From: an uncultured delta proteobacterium
GTDB taxonomy: Bacteria; Myxococcota_A; Polyangia; Polyangiales; Ga0077539
Assembly (NCBI GenBank): GCA_903860995.1
Contig: CAIOSS010000505.1
Location: forward strand, 1 to 6,712
Direction of reading: 5' to 3'
Length of the DNA stretch: 6,712 bases
Part shown: positions 5,592 through 6,712 of the stretch, piece after piece
How the letters are laid out: each line of letters starts with the position of its first letter
Numbering within the stretch: position 1 is the stretch's first letter
Program-made: the position numbers and the translations under genes
The notes under the pieces: generated by a model
The model's input: the letters and a program-made list of their open reading frames with translations, nothing else
Database searches by the model: none
What the model was told of the DNA's origin: nothing

Positions 5592-5620
5592 TTGACACCG
5601 TCCGTCACCGCGCGTTCGAC
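5592..5620 (+). promoter_or_regulatory. Possible promoter of the lipoprotein gene
   Basis: A perfect ttgaca (5592-5597) is unusual in DNA this GC-rich and lies in the 72-bp gap before the lipoprotein. With a 17-bp spacer the -10 position reads ttcgac, a poor match. Transcription would then start almost at the ATG (5627), giving a leaderless or very short-leader message, in line with the weak ribosome site there. The evidence is suggestive only. Confidence 0.3.
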
Positions 5621-5626
5621 GGACCG

Positions 5627-6088
5627 ATGCTGCGACGACCACGGCCTTCCCTGGTGACCACGACCCTCCCGGCGCTCGCGACGCTGCTCGCGGCCTGTCA
5701 GCACGAGGCGCCGCACTATCCGCCGCCGCAGCTGCCGCACAACCCGTCGGCGCTCCCGCCCGAGGCGCCCGACGCGGGCGGCGTGACGTCGCTCGAACCC
5801 ACGCCCATCGACCCGCGAAACATCCCGCCGATGCCCCTGGCAGGCGCGCCGGTGATCGTGTCCCCGCACCCATACCTGGGGTACCCGGGGCCGTCGCCCG
5901 CGCCGGCGCCGATGATGGCGCTTCAGGAGATCACGCCGGAGACGCAGCCGTTCGCGCTGGCCGTGGAGACCTCCGGGCTCGAGCCCGGGATGTACCTGCT
6001 CCACCGTCACGCGCCCGGGACGCCGTGCCGACCGGTGAGTCGCACGGAGATCGAACAGCTCGCCGCGGGCGCTCGCCCGACGCGCTGA
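5627..6088 (+). CDS. Proline-rich lipoprotein of unknown function
   Basis: A 153-residue protein. The ATG at 5627 is preferred over an in-frame GTG at 5585 because it places a normal lipoprotein signal at the N-terminus: MLRRPRPSLV, a hydrophobic stretch, and the lipobox LAAC with Cys24 as the lipidated residue. Only a weak gacgga lies upstream as ribosome site. Residues 28-97 are a long, extended, proline-rich linker (HYPPPQLPHNP, later PGPSPAPAP), which would hold the distal part away from the membrane. Residues 98-153 form a small soluble tail (ITPETQPFALAVETSGLEPG, one Cys at 134). I recognise no catalytic motif. It precedes the tryptophan-rich gene at 6102 by 13 bp, so the two probably form an operon. 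It could be a cell-envelope structural or accessory lipoprotein. Confidence 0.7.
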   Translation: MLRRPRPSLVTTTLPALATLLAACQHEAPHYPPPQLPHNPSALPPEAPDAGGVTSLEPTPIDPRNIPPMPLAGAPVIVSPHPYLGYPGPSPAPAPMMALQEITPETQPFALAVETSGLEPGMYLLHRHAPGTPCRPVSRTEIEQLAAGARPTR

Positions 6089-6101
6089 TCCGAGGCCTCG
6101 C

Positions 6102-6712
6102 GTGTACTGGGAGGACCTCGCAGACCGCGCCCTCTGGGAGGGTCTCTCGGTGCACCTCACGCGCGCCGACGTGGCGCGTACGCCCGCGTGGTGCGTCGAC
6201 GTGGTGCGCCCCGGTCGCGTGCGTGTGACCGCGGGCGACACCCCCCGCTGGTGGGCCCGCCAGGAGCCCTGCTGGACCGGCGTCGGACTCCTCCGCGGGG
6301 CGCCCATGGGCCCCGACGACGCGGTGGTGCGCGCGATCACGGCGGACGACCTGCGCGCGGCATCGGCGACCCCGGGCACGATCGCGTGGTGGCGGCACTG
6401 GTCGGTGTGGTTCCTGGAGGCGATGGCGGCCGGCGGGCGATCGCCGCTGCGGCCGGGGCTGTGGTGGGTCGCGCCCCTCGCGTGCACCGACGGGCCGAGC
6501 CTCGCGGTGCTCGATCGGCCGCGCCCGCGCGACGCGTCGACGTCGCGGTGGGACCTGGCGCGGGCGACGCTGCGCCGGGCCGACGGGGCGCCGTGGACGG
6601 ACGACCGCTGCGACGAGCGCTGGCGCGTCAACGGCTGCGACGCGCTGCTGCCGCTGCGCCGGGCGTCGCGGGAAGACAACGGCCGCGTGAAGGCGTGGCG
6701 CAAGCGCGCGCG
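6102..6712 (+). CDS. Tryptophan-rich protein of unknown function (3' end outside window)
   Basis: The frame is open from a GTG at 6102 to the window end, 203 codons without a stop. A gagg sits about eight bases before the GTG, and the start follows the lipoprotein stop by 13 bp, so translation is probably coupled. The product begins MYWEDLADRALWEGL and has no signal peptide or lipobox, so a cytoplasmic location is likely. It has 16 tryptophans in 203 residues, including doublets at 50-51, 96-97 and 121-122, and five cysteines (31, 57, 128, 170, 179). Third-position G/C is strong, as in the host genes. I do not recognise the family and see no nucleotide-binding or catalytic signature. The C-terminal visible part becomes basic (REDNGRVKAWRKRA). 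The protein is incomplete, so a domain may follow. Confidence 0.65.
   Translation, partial: MYWEDLADRALWEGLSVHLTRADVARTPAWCVDVVRPGRVRVTAGDTPRWWARQEPCWTGVGLLRGAPMGPDDAVVRAITADDLRAASATPGTIAWWRHWSVWFLEAMAAGGRSPLRPGLWWVAPLACTDGPSLAVLDRPRPRDASTSRWDLARATLRRADGAPWTDDRCDERWRVNGCDALLPLRRASREDNGRVKAWRKRA

Noticed and set aside
5282..6703. Upstream extension of the miaA minus-strand frame to 6703
   Set aside because: Beyond the repeat it runs antisense to the lipoprotein and tryptophan-rich genes and has Arg/Ser-rich composition with no family pattern. It is a shadow frame and not a fused domain of MiaA.

Overview
The window reads as accessory, rearranged chromosome of a very GC-rich bacterium. The strong G/C third-position bias, the alanine/arginine-rich proteins, the many lipoproteins and a lipoprotein-type subtilase all suggest a myxobacterium-like deltaproteobacterium (Myxococcota, Polyangia-like). 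That placement is inference: there is no rRNA or other taxonomic marker. The only confidently named housekeeping gene is miaA (tRNA A37 dimethylallyltransferase), and it has lost its normal start.

Layout, left to right. Positions 1-98 are one copy of a short hairpin-forming interspersed repeat. It abuts 99-187, the last 29 codons of a gene (gene X) that encodes a TPR-like helical C-terminus. A convergent gene (206-955, minus) encodes a 249-residue helical protein I cannot name. After about 250 bp without a gene comes a block of visibly lower GC (about 1140-4015), read on the minus strand as a two-gene operon: a secreted, probably lipid-anchored subtilisin-like protease (1728-3953), then a small cysteine-rich lipoprotein (1209-1706) 21 bp behind it. 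At 3994-4293 is a longer, 5'-truncated copy of gene X. It is followed by a strong hairpin (4307-4340) and convergent miaA (minus, 4355 to about 5259).

The second copy of the repeat (about 5270-5399) sits exactly where miaA loses its N-terminus, and where another gene (C-terminal 51 codons, 5399-5554, plus strand) loses its 5' part. The right end holds a plus-strand pair: a proline-rich lipoprotein (5627-6088) and, 13 bp later, a tryptophan-rich protein of unknown function that runs out of the window.

The main theme is repeat-associated rearrangement. Direct copies of the repeat lie 5281 bp apart, and direct copies of the gene X tail lie 4103 bp apart. Four gene ends are cut: left gene X, right gene X, miaA and the 5399-5554 fragment. 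The low-GC protease/lipoprotein pair lies between the gene X copies and looks horizontally acquired. Repeats of this size also cause assembly chimeras, so the junctions need confirming. I see no CRISPR array, transposase, integrase, tRNA or rRNA gene, and no clear multi-gene defence system.
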